Origin: Stagonosporopsis chrysanthemi
Lineage: Eukaryota; Ascomycota; Dothideomycetes; Pleosporales; Didymellaceae
Length of the DNA stretch: 64,000 bases
NCBI GenBank assembly: GCA_022560025.1
Contig: JAFISE010000044.1
Span: 62,001-126,000 of the forward strand
Direction of reading: 5' to 3'
In this document: one piece after another, positions 11,532-21,600 of the stretch
How the letters are laid out: every line of letters starts with the position of its first letter
Position numbering within the stretch: the first letter of the stretch is position 1
Program-made: the position numbers and the translations under genes
Notes under the pieces: model-generated
What the model saw: only the letters and a program-made list of their open reading frames with translations
Told to the model about the DNA's origin: nothing
The model's database searches: none

Positions 11532-12820
11532 TTAAAGAGTGGCGAGATCGAAGCTGGGAAGTGTTGCATCTTCGTCCGCGCCAAGTCGAAATGCGCCCCA
11601 GTCGTTCCAGTCATTCATGATAGGATCTTCACCAGCACCGAGATCAGTGGAGGTACCAACACCAAGATCAGTGGAAGTACCAACACCGAGATCAGTAGAG
11701 GCGCCAGCGAAGATCTCGGTGGAAGCACCGGTAAAGATGTCGGCGGATGCACCAGTGAAGATGTTGGCAGATGCACCGGTAAAGATGTCGGCGGATGCAC
11801 CAGTGAACATGTCGGCAGATGCACCGGGGAAGATATCGGTGAGTAAGTCAGCGAGCTGATCGTAGAATTGCGCAGGCTCGTTCTGTCCAGTGATGGAAGC
11901 GTCGTCAGTGTCGACGTCCATGTCAGTGATGTTGTGAGTGTCAGCAATCTGCTGGTGCAGCGCCTGGGCAGCGGAGATTGATCTAACAGCCTGTTTCCTC
12001 GCACGTCGCTGGTCGCGTACTGCAAGGCGGTCATCATGGACGGTGCTTGCAAGGTGAGTCTGCGACCTGACAGCGACGCTCTTGCCCTTGCAAGATTGAG
12101 CAAGGAAGGTTGGCGAATGAGTTTTGGAGTTGAGAGTGAAGTTCTCAGCATATCCCATGTCATGGCAGTAACCGATGATGTCCTGGACGGAGAGAGCCAT
12201 GCCTGCAATTCCGGCGCTGGTCGGACTCAGCAGCGGAGGGTTGTCCTTTGAGAGAATAGGATTGCCTTCAGCGTTGACCTTCAGTTCCCAACCGCAAATG
12301 GCGAGGTAAGTCGCTGGTGAGGGTAGGTTGAGATGAGGACACATGAGTCGGAAGAACTGATCGAGGGGAGCTTGGCCTGTACCAAGCGTGTCACGGATAG
12401 CAGACCAAGCTTTCGCCAACAGAGACCAGATTGACTTGTTTGGATCTTTCTCCCACATGATACCCATGAGGCTCGAGATCTTCTTCATCGGCCATGCCTT
12501 GAGAGCGGGGATCTGGATGTAATAGCCTGAATGTTTCGTTAATGGGATTAAAGTGAGGTTGGGAAGTGAAACTGACATCGGAATCCCACGAACGCATTCA
12601 GAGCTTTCTTGGCTTTCTCTGGAGGTGCGACTTTGGGGATGATCTTGGGTGGTAACAAGAGCATTGATTTGGTGAGTGCAGCTTGCGCAGCGGGTGTTGT
12701 CAGAGCTTGAACCAGTTGCGACATCTGGTCGCCGCTGCGAGTGACGAGAAATTGCGCAATCTCAGCAGTAGTAGGGTCTCGTGGGACCGCCATAGGGTAA
12801 GTGTGCATCTGGGATGGCAT
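11532..12820 (-). CDS. MAT1-1-1: Mating-type protein MAT1-1-1 (alpha-box transcription factor)
   Basis: Two exons, 12820-12577 and 12526-11532, giving 412 residues. The start at 12793 (MAVPRDP) is equally possible. The 50-nt intron 12527-12576 interrupts the alpha box right after KKALNAFVGFR; an intron inside the alpha box is typical of MAT1-1-1. The box runs from about residue 68 (PPEKAKKALNAFVGFR) through IPALKAWPMKKISSLMG, WSLLAKAWSAIRD and APLDQFFRLMCPHL. The protein is the DNA-binding master regulator of the MAT1-1 identity (alpha1 class). The reading frame is intact. The C-terminus contains about eight 8-residue repeats (GASADIFT-like), then an acidic tail. It lies in tandem with MAT1-2-1 on the same strand, 568 bp apart. 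Confidence 0.93.
11637..11828. repeat. 24-bp coding minisatellite in the MAT1-1-1 C-terminus
   Basis: Eight consecutive 24-bp units, in frame, encoding variants of GASADIFT and GTSTDLGV. Units 5 (11733-11756) and 7 (11781-11804) are identical and units 6 and 8 are close, so the most recent expansion looks like a 48-bp duplication. Confidence 0.9.
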
Positions 12821-13388
12821 CGAGCGAACAGTGAGTTTACTGTTTGTTGACAGCAAGCGTTCGTGAAGCTGCGTGGTTGGAAACGTTGAGCGGGCGAGTG
12901 TCAAATTGCAAAAAACTTTGGTTGAGACGTAGATGAGTGAGTGTCTGAGTATAAGAACAAAGGGCGCAGGATGTGGCACTAACAATGGGTGGGGCGGGGA
13001 GCAGGCTAGAAGGTCAGTGTATTCACCGCTGGTCAGTGCATTCACCGTTGCTTTCACCTATGGGCAGCCAATCAAACTTTGCAGCCTACAGTACCCACCT
13101 TTAGCCCTACTGTGCGCGCAAAGATGCGAGGAATCCTGTATCCGACGCGCAGTGTGATTCGCTGAATCTGTTGCAGGGATGTTCTCATCATGAGGACAAA
13201 CGGCCAGAGCTGGTGCACGTTCTAGGCTGCATTTCGCTTGCTGGCCCCTAGGTTTCATAAACATTCCTACTCTTGAGACAACTTAATGGTGTGCACCGTG
13301 ATCGATTTTCCTACATGCATGGAGCCCAACCACTTCTCAGTCCATCTATGCAATGTGGTGCATGACGACACTTCTCTGTCCACACACT
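12821..13388. other. Spacer between MAT1-1-1 and MAT1-2-1
   Basis: 568 bp that serve as the MAT1-1-1 promoter and the MAT1-2-1 3' region. It holds the 19-bp tandem repeat at 13012-13049 and a CCAAT pentamer at 13068-13072 (plus strand). A 68-codon ORF starting with ATG (13264-13058, minus) is present, with no recognisable similarity, and is not called. Confidence 0.6.
13012..13049 (-). promoter_or_regulatory. Two tandem 19-bp units upstream of MAT1-1-1
   Basis: On the plus strand the units read GGTCAGTGTATTCACCGCT and GGTCAGTGCATTCACCGTT. They lie about 190 bp upstream of the MAT1-1-1 start. The same double unit occurs upstream of MAT1-2-1 at 14629-14666, in the same orientation relative to the gene. 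A shared control element or a scar of locus rearrangement are both possible. Confidence 0.65.
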
Positions 13389-14518
13389 TCAAGAAAGAGT
13401 CGAGTACATGTAGCCTGAGCGTTGCGTGCCGTCTAAACGGGACTCCTCACCAAAGAGGTCGAATGGCATAGTACCCTCGAAGTCAGCACCGAACTCAGCT
13501 TCGAGCTTGTCGTGACGAAGAGGCTCAGTGTCGTGAAGGAACTCGCCGGTAAGGAACTCGTCAGGAAGCTCAGCAGTCATGTCGAGTCCAAGCTGAGTGG
13601 TCATGTCCAGTCCAAGCAGAGTAGTCTCGTCCATCAGCTGCGCCACATCAGCAGTGAAGTTGGCGCCAAAGTCAATGGGAGCTTCAGAGACTGCAGGAAG
13701 TGGGAGATCCACAGGGGTAAATGTCTGGAGCTCATCGTGTGCGACTGTGGTCGTGTCCGACACGGGCGAGATATCGAACAGGCCAGGGTTGGCAGCAAAT
13801 GCGGGAGCTTGCTTTGCCTTGCGAGACTGTCGCTTCTTCTTCTCGCCAGGCTTGCGAGGGCTGTACTTGTAGTCAGGGTGTGCACGCGAGTGTTCATCCT
13901 TCCTCAGCGTCGCTGCATCCCGCCACGGCTTCTTCTCTGCAGGAGACAGACCATGCCAGATCTCTGAGCAACGAATAGCTACAAGCAACGTCAGCGATAG
14001 TTATCTTAAACGAGTAAGTGAAAGGAAGGCTTACAGATCTCCTGCACGGTGAGGTGAGGGTTCTCAGCTTTCAAGACCTTGTGCATAGCATCTCGGAAGA
14101 TGATCCAGCAATTCATCGGGCGAGGTGCCTTCTTGATGCCGGGGGAAGCTTTGCGCGAGCGTGAGGGAGCTTCAGTTGCCGCTGTTGGCGGGCTTGCAGG
14201 TGACTGAAGGTAAGTCGAGACGGTCTTGTTCTCTGGCATCTGGACGATCGTCTGACCGCCATTGCTGTTCGGTGAGAAAGTGAAGGTAATGGCCTGTCCA
14301 ACCTGCTGGGTCAAGCTCTGCTCGAAGTACGACATGCACACATCGCCAAAGAGCTCTTGGATGTTGCCCTGAAGAAGAACGACGGTGTCGCCACGCAGCC
14401 AGCCGCAGACGCAAGCATCGAGCGCGTTGTAAAACTGCGCCATGGTGTCGCTGTCGACAGTGGTGGTGAGCGCGAGCTCTTGAGTGGGGATTGACGAAAG
14501 GCAGGCTTTGGTGATCAT
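13389..14518 (-). CDS. MAT1-2-1: Mating-type protein MAT1-2-1 (HMG-box transcription factor)
   Basis: Two exons, 14518-14035 and 13978-13389, giving 357 residues. The 56-nt intron 13979-14034 splits a Ser codon within the HMG box, the conserved MAT1-2-1 intron position. The HMG box spans about residues 129-200: KKAPRPMNCWIIFRDAMHK, NPHLTVQEIS, then CSEIWHGLSPAEKKPWRDAA and HPDYKYSPRKPGEKKKR. It is the DNA-binding regulator of the MAT1-2 identity. N- and C-terminal regions are unstructured, and the tail has a short internal duplication (LLGLDMT / QLGLDMT). The gene is intact, with no frame breaks. Its presence beside MAT1-1-1 predicts self-fertility. Confidence 0.94.
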
Positions 14519-14628
14519 TGTCGTGCGCTTTGGATGTGAATGCTATAGGAAAATTGTGTAAGGGTAAAGAGAAAGTTGGCGCCGAAGGAGACCAACTTGT
14601 AGTTCGTGCCAAGGCCAACAGGTGAGAA

Positions 14629-14666
14629 AGGCTGTGCATTCACCGCCGGTCAGTGCATTCACTGTG
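14629..14666 (-). promoter_or_regulatory. Two tandem 19-bp units upstream of MAT1-2-1
   Basis: Plus-strand units are AGGCTGTGCATTCACCGCC (first five bases degenerate) and GGTCAGTGCATTCACTGTG. They begin 111 bp upstream of the MAT1-2-1 ATG. Over the 30-bp core (14634-14663 against 13017-13046) I count 27 matches with the copy upstream of MAT1-1-1. Confidence 0.65.
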
Positions 14667-14715
14667 AGCTTTGGAATTTTTTTGCTCACGAGGTTGGTCC
14701 TCCCCGATCTGGCTT

Positions 14716-15482
14716 TCACCTGGCGATATGTGTGCAGCTTGTGGGCTGCCCGGCTCGCCCGACGAGGTGGAACTTATGGCGCGAGGCATTCGCGATAGTT
14801 TGGTTGTTTAGGATGTTCTGGATAGTCAAATGTAAGATTCGGTCTTTCAATCTTCTGTAAGCCCGGGAAGACATTATCTCCTCGACAGCGTTGACCACCT
14901 CAACAGCACTCTTCACTGTCGCAGTAGTACGGCTGTCCACTCTACCACTAAAGTACTCCAGTCTGACTTCCTTACGCCGTGTTTCTATTATGCAAGACAG
15001 GCAACGCGTGGAGTTGTGGTGAGACGTGCAGCGATAGTGAAAGGGAACGTACCGAGCACTTGCTTCAATTGGACTCCGGACCGCCCATCACACCTTTGGG
15101 AGAAGAAGAGTGAAATGTATTAGCTCAGATTAATACTCGGAAAACGAGAATGAAGAATACATCAAGGGGATTATTTACTTATGTTTGGCGGCAGACTGAG
15201 ACAAAGACAAGTAGCGTGCCGCCACAACCCAGAACGGGCTAATGCGGTCCTTCTTAAACCGATGTCAAAGAGCAACAGCGAGATTACATGGTATGCCTGC
15301 GTCGATCTAAGCGCCCCTTGCATAACGCCGGAATAGCAAAGTTGCGCAAAGTGGATAACAGTCCATCGCTGTCACCGATCACAGTACCTACTCGATGTTG
15401 ATTAGCGTTGAACACTGCAAGAAGTACGTATCTGATAATTTCGGTCGGATGCCGCGCCAAAGGACCCACAATGTACCGACAT
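14716..15482 (-). CDS. Candidate small four-exon gene between MAT1-2-1 and the PPOX-like gene
   Basis: Proposed exons are 15482-15428, 15387-15288, 15093-15053 and 14984-14716, giving 154 residues. Every junction is GT-AG and phase is kept throughout. The introns are 40, 194 and 68 nt; the first has a GCTAATC branch-like site and the second a GCTAATAC with a long pyrimidine tract. The last exon alone encodes 89 residues, including VDSRTTATVKSAVEVVNAVE and SRAYRRLKDRILHLTIQNIL, helical and Lys/Arg rich. I do not recognise the family. Position suggests an accessory MAT gene of the kind named in other Dothideomycetes (for example MAT1-2-5 or MAT1-2-12), but this is inference. The last two exons are the best supported; the first intron is unusually short. 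Confidence 0.42.
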
Positions 15483-15567
15483 CTTTGTTAATTCGCTTCA
15501 CACCATCGCATTCTTGACAACAGTGACTTGCATGCCTACGTAAGGATTGCGCAGGCTAATATATTCA

Positions 15568-16502
15568 TCACATCGATCCGTTCACAGCGCAGAAACTATC
15601 TGGCACCTGAAGCGTCCAGTCCCGCACTTGACCCTTCCAATCCGCTATTCTTCCATCTTTAATCTTTACAACAACAACCTTAACTTCATCACCCTCCACG
15701 TAGCATCGAGTGCCACCATCACCCTCTCTCGAGTCATCCTCACGGACATCCGTTTGAGCCAGACCGCCGCCTCCCCATAGCCCGCCGCTCACTGGAGAAT
15801 TTGAGTAGTTGTCCTCATCAGTAGGCCCAAATGTATTATTCGCAAGATGTTGCGCTTTGTACCAGCTCTCTTGCTCAGACCCGGCGGGCACAATCTCAGC
15901 TATACCGTTGATTGTGGTACTGATTCTGCTCAGAGAAGCAGTGTTCATGCCGAGTAACAATTCAGCCAAGGATCCGGAACGTGGACCTGGTCGTGATGGT
16001 GATGGCGAACGACCTTGTTGACCCAGGGTAGGTGGCCGATGCGAAATCCAGTCATGTACAAGAAGTGACACGCGGGAATTAGACTCTAGGTTGTCGGTCT
16101 TGCGCGAAGAAGGTGGCGTCGTCATAATGATGATGGGACCTGATGAATATGGCGTGCTTGGAAGATACGTGTAATTCATCAGAGCTACATGAGGGATGTT
16201 GCTTGAACAGGTCGCAAGATGGAGCTGTCGGTATTAGAGATGTACATAGAGATCAAGCACATGGAGCGAGAATGACTGCCACTGCAATGTAAATGGCTAG
16301 GGGCGGTTGAAGACAAAAGACCGTGCCGGGTAGAGGTCAATTGGAACGATTCCGCTGGGCAAAACAAGATACCACCCGAGGGTGGTATCCGATAGAGAGG
16401 ACTTACAAAGCGCGCATTCTGAAGACAAGTGATCACTTCCTCTGGCAAGCTATTAGAGGCAGCTGATGACGCCGGCGCAGGTGGCGCTCGGTCTGACGCC
16501 AT
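15568..16502 (-). CDS. Pyridoxamine 5'-phosphate oxidase-like FMN-binding protein
   Basis: Two exons, 16502-16407 and 16224-15568. The intron 16225-16406 is 182 nt, long for this window. Product 250 residues. The fold signature is LPEEVITCLQNARFLHLATC, SSNIPHVALMNYTYLP, IIIMTTPPSSRKTDNLESN and VSLLVHDW, the split-barrel FMN-binding type related to yeast YLR456W/YPR172W. These proteins resemble Pdx3 but lack proof of pyridoxamine oxidase activity. PPOX-like genes are reported next to MAT in some Dothideomycetes. A Pro/Arg/Ser-rich insertion (near residues 85-105) and an acidic Gly-rich segment near the C-terminus are lineage-specific. Divergent from the RhoGAP gene. Confidence 0.82.
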
Positions 16503-16743
16503 GACAGCAAATAGTGTCGGGCTACCACTTGATCAGATTACAGGCACTCAGGGATAGTCCGAACAAGTGGATAGATGCTTGAGATATAATATCAAAGGGG
16601 GCTTCGAAAGATAGTAATATGCTGGTGTATGGCACGACGTTGAAAGAAGGAAGCACCAGTCTGCAAGTGTGACCGACAGAAAACGCCGAGTGCGACAGCC
16701 AACCGGCTAGCTATGTCCTCCGCTGACAGCTGCCTCGTCATCC
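16503..16743. promoter_or_regulatory. Bidirectional promoter, PPOX-like / RhoGAP
   Basis: 241 bp between start codons; AT-rich around 16570-16630. No specific site claimed. Confidence 0.4.
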
Positions 16744-18993
16744 ATGTCAACAACATCGACAATGGCTGCACCACCTTCCATACCGCCCGTGACCAGCAGT
16801 GATAGCTTCAATCCCGATTTCAACGCCTCTGCAGTCGCCGATGATGATGTGGCCCCGATCTCGCCCATCGACAACACAGCCGCGCCCACATCACCCGTGC
16901 AGCGCGCGCCTCCTCAAGACACGCAGACACAGCAGCGCGTGCAGGAGGTCTTATACTCAGACATCGGTGTTACAACGCTCTTGAACCGGCTCAAAGCCAG
17001 CATTGCGAGCGCCCGAGTCTGTGCATCGTCCCCGCATGTACCACACCTTAGCTGACTAGTTACGCGCAGGACTTTGCCAGCTTCCTGAAGCGTCGCGGGG
17101 CGCTAGAAGAGGAACATGCTGGAAATCTTAAGAAGCTGAGCCGTCTGACGCTTGACGGTTTGCGCAAAGCAGATGCACGCCACGAATCGTATGCAACCCA
17201 ATTCGAGCATGTATTGCACGCAAACGAGCGTATCGCCGACAACGGCACCCAGTTCGGCCTTGCGCTTCATGCCATGCACGAGAACCTCCTGCAGCTGGCG
17301 AACAAGATGGATGCAAATCGCAAGACGTTGAAGCAAACCGGTTTAGCGGCGGAAGGCAAGGTGCAGGACGCAGAGAAACTGGCAGAGAAGGCGAAGGCCA
17401 AATACGATCAGTTGGCGGAGGATCTTGATCGTGTAAAAACTGGAGATACGGGCGCTGGCCGAAAGTTTGGTCTCAAGGGCCCTAAGTCAGCTGCTCAGCA
17501 CGAGGAGGACCTTCAGCGAAAACTGCAAGCGGCAGACCAGGATTACGCCAGCAAAGTCCAGACAGCGCAGGCATATCGGAAAGAGCTTGTGGCTACAACA
17601 CGCCCACAGGCTGTCTCTGGTCTATTGGATCTCATTAAAGAAACGGATGCGGCTTTGACGATGGAGATGCAGAAATACGGTACAAGCATTGCCATCTCTC
17701 TATTCTATAACAATAATGCTAATTTTCGCAGCCTCATTCAATGAGAAGTTGGTCGTTAACAATGGCCAGGTAGTCAGTCCACAGCCGCTCAAGGGCAGCA
17801 CAGCACAGCCGCCTCCAAGCGTAAATCAACTTATTTACCAAATCAACAACGATAAAGACTTCGACGACTTTATTTTGAAGAATGCCACCAAGGTCTCAGT
17901 AAAACCTGAGTTGCACTATGTCAAGCATCCTACACAGGCCCCCGCGCAAACCTATCCCTCATTGACGCCGACGTGCAACAACGATCGCGGTACATCGATG
18001 CCTCCTCAGCTACAACAGCCAATATCCTTTTCCTCACAGCAACCAGAACCAAACGGATCGTCTTTCTCACAGCACCAATCCCCTCCTCAGCAGCTTGATC
18101 CGGAACCCCAAGCCAGCTTCTCCTCATACCAGCCACCCTCACAGCAGACCCACGCTCCAGGTCCTACATCTGGGATGGCACCCTATTCTCCTGTTGCGGC
18201 GAACTCATTTCCACAGGCGGAGTATCCACGTGGGCCTGTTGGTCAGGCGACAGCACAGCAAACAAGCGGAATACTATACAATAACCCACAGCCCCCCATA
18301 AACCCAGTGTTCGGCATTACTCTCGAAGACCTCTTCCACAGAGATGGCTCGCCGGTACCTATGGTAGTGTACCAGGGCATTCAAGCAGTGGATCTCTTTG
18401 GCCTAGAAGTTGAAGGTATCTATCGCATACCAGGAACCTCATCCCATATTCAACAAATGAAGGCTTTGTTCGATAGTGGTATGTTGTCTACGCGCAGAAC
18501 TGAACTCACTATTGATCCATTCCAGATGCGTCGCAGGTTGATTTTCGAAATCCCGAAGCCTTCCAACACGACGTCAACAGCGTTGCCGGTCTGTTGAAGC
18601 AATTCTTTAGAGAGCTCCCTGACCCCCTCCTTACCAGAGAGTTCTACAACAAATTCATCGATGCTGCTCGAGTTGATGACGATACAATGCGTCGAGACTC
18701 TATGCATGCGCTGATCAATGCGCTTCCGGATCCAAACTATGCAACCCTTCGCGCTCTAGTCTTGCACTTGCATCGTGTTCAACAGTCTTCCGAGATCAAC
18801 CGCATGAGTACAGCAAATCTGGGCATCTGTTGGGCGTATGTACACATTTCCAAACCCGATTTCTTCGCTAAGCCGTTACAGTCCGTCGATCATGGGCCCG
18901 CACAAAGGCAACAATATGGCAGACGCTGGGCTCCAAGCTCGCGTCATTATAACCATACTTGATAATGTGCTGCAGATTTTTGATGAAGACTGA
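16744..18993 (+). CDS. RGD1: F-BAR domain Rho GTPase-activating protein (RGD1-like)
   Basis: Five exons: 16744-17016, 17070-17679, 17732-18478, 18526-18835 and 18882-18993; 683 residues. Introns are 46-53 nt. The first donor is the weak GTCTGT, but it is required for the F-BAR frame. The F-BAR domain spans about residues 75-310 (LLNRLKASIASARDFASFLK, RRGALEEEHAGNLKKLSR). A Gln/Pro/Ser-rich linker follows. The RhoGAP domain (about 490-680) has the arginine-finger motif GIYRIPG, then ASQVDFRNPEAFQHDVNSVA, LLKQFFRELPDPLL and MSTANLGICWA. Such proteins bend membranes and switch off Rho3/Rho4-type GTPases at polarised growth sites. Confidence 0.92.
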
Positions 18994-19982
18994 TTCAGAG
19001 GGTCCACATGGTGTTGCCTCGGTATAGGACTTTCAGCACGTACCCTAGCTTCCTTCAGCTGGAATTGTCCAGAGATTTGACTTTTTAATGTGGTGTTGGG
19101 TATAGCATTAGAAGAATGAGATACCACACTGTTTTTCAAAGCCAATCTGCGACAACACGAGCATTGTCAGTGTAATTCTGTGACCACTGGTTGCTCTCGA
19201 CCCTTCCAAGCTAATGCGTTCAAGACCCGAATCGAATATTGTTTTACAGATCGGATGAAACTCTAGTGATTTGATAGCTTGACAGGCGTCAAGTGTAACA
19301 CTTCAGGAAATTCGAGGTTTGCCAAATCTTTATTTAGCCAAAAGAAGCACGACTGGATATGTATAAGACTATTCTTAGCTTTCGGGATGTTGCAACTCCG
19401 CGTTGTCAGCGAAACAAGTCTTAGTCAAGGCGATTCAATTGATTGTGATCAGATCATTGATATGCACACCTCACGGATTATCACGCGCGACAGAAGTATG
19501 GTACACCTCGCATGGATATCTTCAAGTCTATAACATCCATGGAATTGCTAGGTTTTGGCATTTATCTATACATGATCTTGCTGTATCTTATAGGAATGTC
19601 TAAATTCAGATTTGCCATGGACCTCGGTCGCGGACTATACGAACGACAAATGACCGCAATATGTGTCCGTATACTACGCAGTATGCGTCAGTAGCCTAAT
19701 CTCACTATGTACACTTCTTATGGGTGGAGTGGGTCTTCTCCAGTTTTTTATCTCCAGCTTTATATTGTACGGCGGGCTCTCTGAGCTGGTAGCGCACACG
19801 CTAGCAGGGGCAGCTGCAGCACGGGCGATGAGGGGAAAGCTCCCTAAGCTCGTGAAGTGCAAGACGCCCAAACCCCAGACTGCACGTCCTTTAAATCCTC
19901 ACTACTTCTGTGCGGCGAGGGCGTTTGTATTCGGTTCTCAAACCAACTACCTAATCACCGAGCCAGCTCCACCCACACCACA
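18994..19982. other. Intergenic, RhoGAP to NipSnap
   Basis: About 990 bp, noticeably AT-richer than its flanks from 19080 to 19720. Short ORFs are present on both strands with no recognisable similarity. No transposon ends or tRNA signature found. Confidence 0.45.
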
Positions 19983-21147
19983 ATGCTTGCGCAACGTGCC
20001 TGTAGCAACGTGCGCAGTATTCTGTCCACTACCAGTTCTGCACCTCTTGTTACGCGCGCTTTTTCGGCTGGTGCTTCACTGAAAAGCTTTGCTCGAGCCC
20101 CAGCGCTGGCTGACATTACGCCTGATGCTGCTGCAAGCTTCAATAAGAAGCAGAGGGAGTTCCGCGATGGCCTCGTAGCCGCTCAGAAGCAGAAAGAGCA
20201 ACAAGAAAGTGCGTCACTTTTCAATCACTGTTCCACGTCAGGACGTTCATTCAAGGAGTCTACCGCTGTCATTGACATCGTCTCGAGGTCGCTAACACAT
20301 TGAAACGTAGAAGAAGCTCGCGCTCGTGAACAGGAGAGCGCAAATAAGAAGAGCGGTGCCTTGACTACTTTCATCTACGGAACTCCCGAGGGCCGTGAAC
20401 TCGACAAGGATATCGAGCGAAGCTTTTCTCAAGTCCTCGCTCGTGGCAAATATGTCCACTCGATCGTCTTTCACGATGTTAAGCCAGACAAGGTCGAAGA
20501 GTACAACGAGCTGGTAGGCAATTGGTACCCGAAAATGGCTGCCATTCCCAAGAACAAAGTGCACCTAGTGGGTAGCTGGAGGACTGAGGTTGGCGACTGC
20601 AACACGTTTGGTGAGTTTCTTTGGTTCGCTCCACACACACACAATGCTGACAGATGTCGCAGTCCACATTTGGGAGTACCAGCGCTACGAAGGCTATCAC
20701 CAATCACTACACAACATTCAATCGCATCCAGACTTCGCTGCATTCGACGCCAAGCTAAGGAGCCTCATCCGGTCGAAGCACTCGTCGCTCATGCAAGAAT
20801 TCTCCTTCTGGCCTACAACTTCACCACGACAGCTCGGCGGAATCTTCGAACTACGCTCATACACGCTTCACCCAGGCAACTTGCTTGAGTGGGAGACGCA
20901 CTGGAGGCGTGGTCTAAAGGCTCGCAGAGAGGTCATGGAGGGCGTCGGCGCCTGGTTCGTCCAGATCGGCGAGCTGAACACTGTGCATCACCTGTGGCAG
21001 TTTGCCAACCTGGAGGAGCGTAAAGTTCGCCGTGAACAGAGTTGGAATGTGGAGGGGTGGGGTGAGACTGTGCACAAGACTGTGCCGCTGATCCTCACTA
21101 TGAAGAGCAGGATCTTGGTGCCCTGTGCATGGAGCACGGTCGCTTGA
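19983..21147 (+). CDS. NipSnap family mitochondrial protein
   Basis: Three exons: 19983-20208, 20311-20610 and 20663-21147; 336 residues. The N-terminus is a mitochondrial presequence (TRAFSAGASLKSFARAP). Two ferredoxin-like NIPSNAP halves follow: the first with YVHSIVFHDVKPDKVEEYNE and KVHLVGSWRTEVGD, then VHIWEYQRYEGYHQS; the second begins GGIFELRSYTLHPGNLLEWE and contains NTVHHLWQFANLEERKVRR. Function in fungi is not settled; the animal relatives are matrix proteins that mark damaged mitochondria. The last acceptor is ambiguous: an AG at 20656 would insert a few residues (DVA) before VHIWEY. Confidence 0.88.
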
Positions 21148-21600
21148 ATGACTATGCATCAGCGAAGACGGGCAATCTGGGAGAAGTAACCATATCACGG
21201 TCTGGAAACTGAGCAATATGAATGCACACGGGTATGATGAGGCACAAGTATGAGAAACGAGAGTATCGCTTCCAACGAGAAATTGGAATGCACAGGTGTA
21301 GCGAGATAAATATCACCCCGGAACTCATTAACAAGCGCGCAACGGCGCCCATCGTCTGGTATCACCCGTGAATCTCGCGCCTCGTAACCTTGCAATGAAC
21401 AATTTGCCTTGACCACGTTGCTGGTACAATAATTGATGCGATACCGGTTTGGGAGTCGCGCCCCGCGGTGACCCACGTCATTGCCGCAATCACAAGCCAA
21501 GCCTGCTTCCCACCTCCACTTTGTGATTTTCTCCGACACACAACAAAGGAATAACAAAACAGACCGTGACCACACTGGACTTTACAGAGAGCTCCAAGCT
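21148..21600. other. Intergenic upstream of the phosphotransferase gene
   Basis: 453 bp with the NipSnap 3' end and the promoter of the next gene. No repeat or RNA gene recognised. Confidence 0.4.

Noticed and set aside
11354..11614. Minus-strand open frame just past the MAT1-1-1 stop
   Set aside because: Could suggest a shifted MAT1-1-1 tail, but no intron with consensus borders links it to the gene, and the MAT1-1-1 stop is clean.
13058..13264. 68-codon ORF between the two MAT genes
   Set aside because: Has an ATG but no recognisable similarity and no splice context; its length is expected by chance.
18994..19982. AT-rich stretch as a possible transposon relic
   Set aside because: No terminal repeats, target-site duplication or transposase-like coding found.
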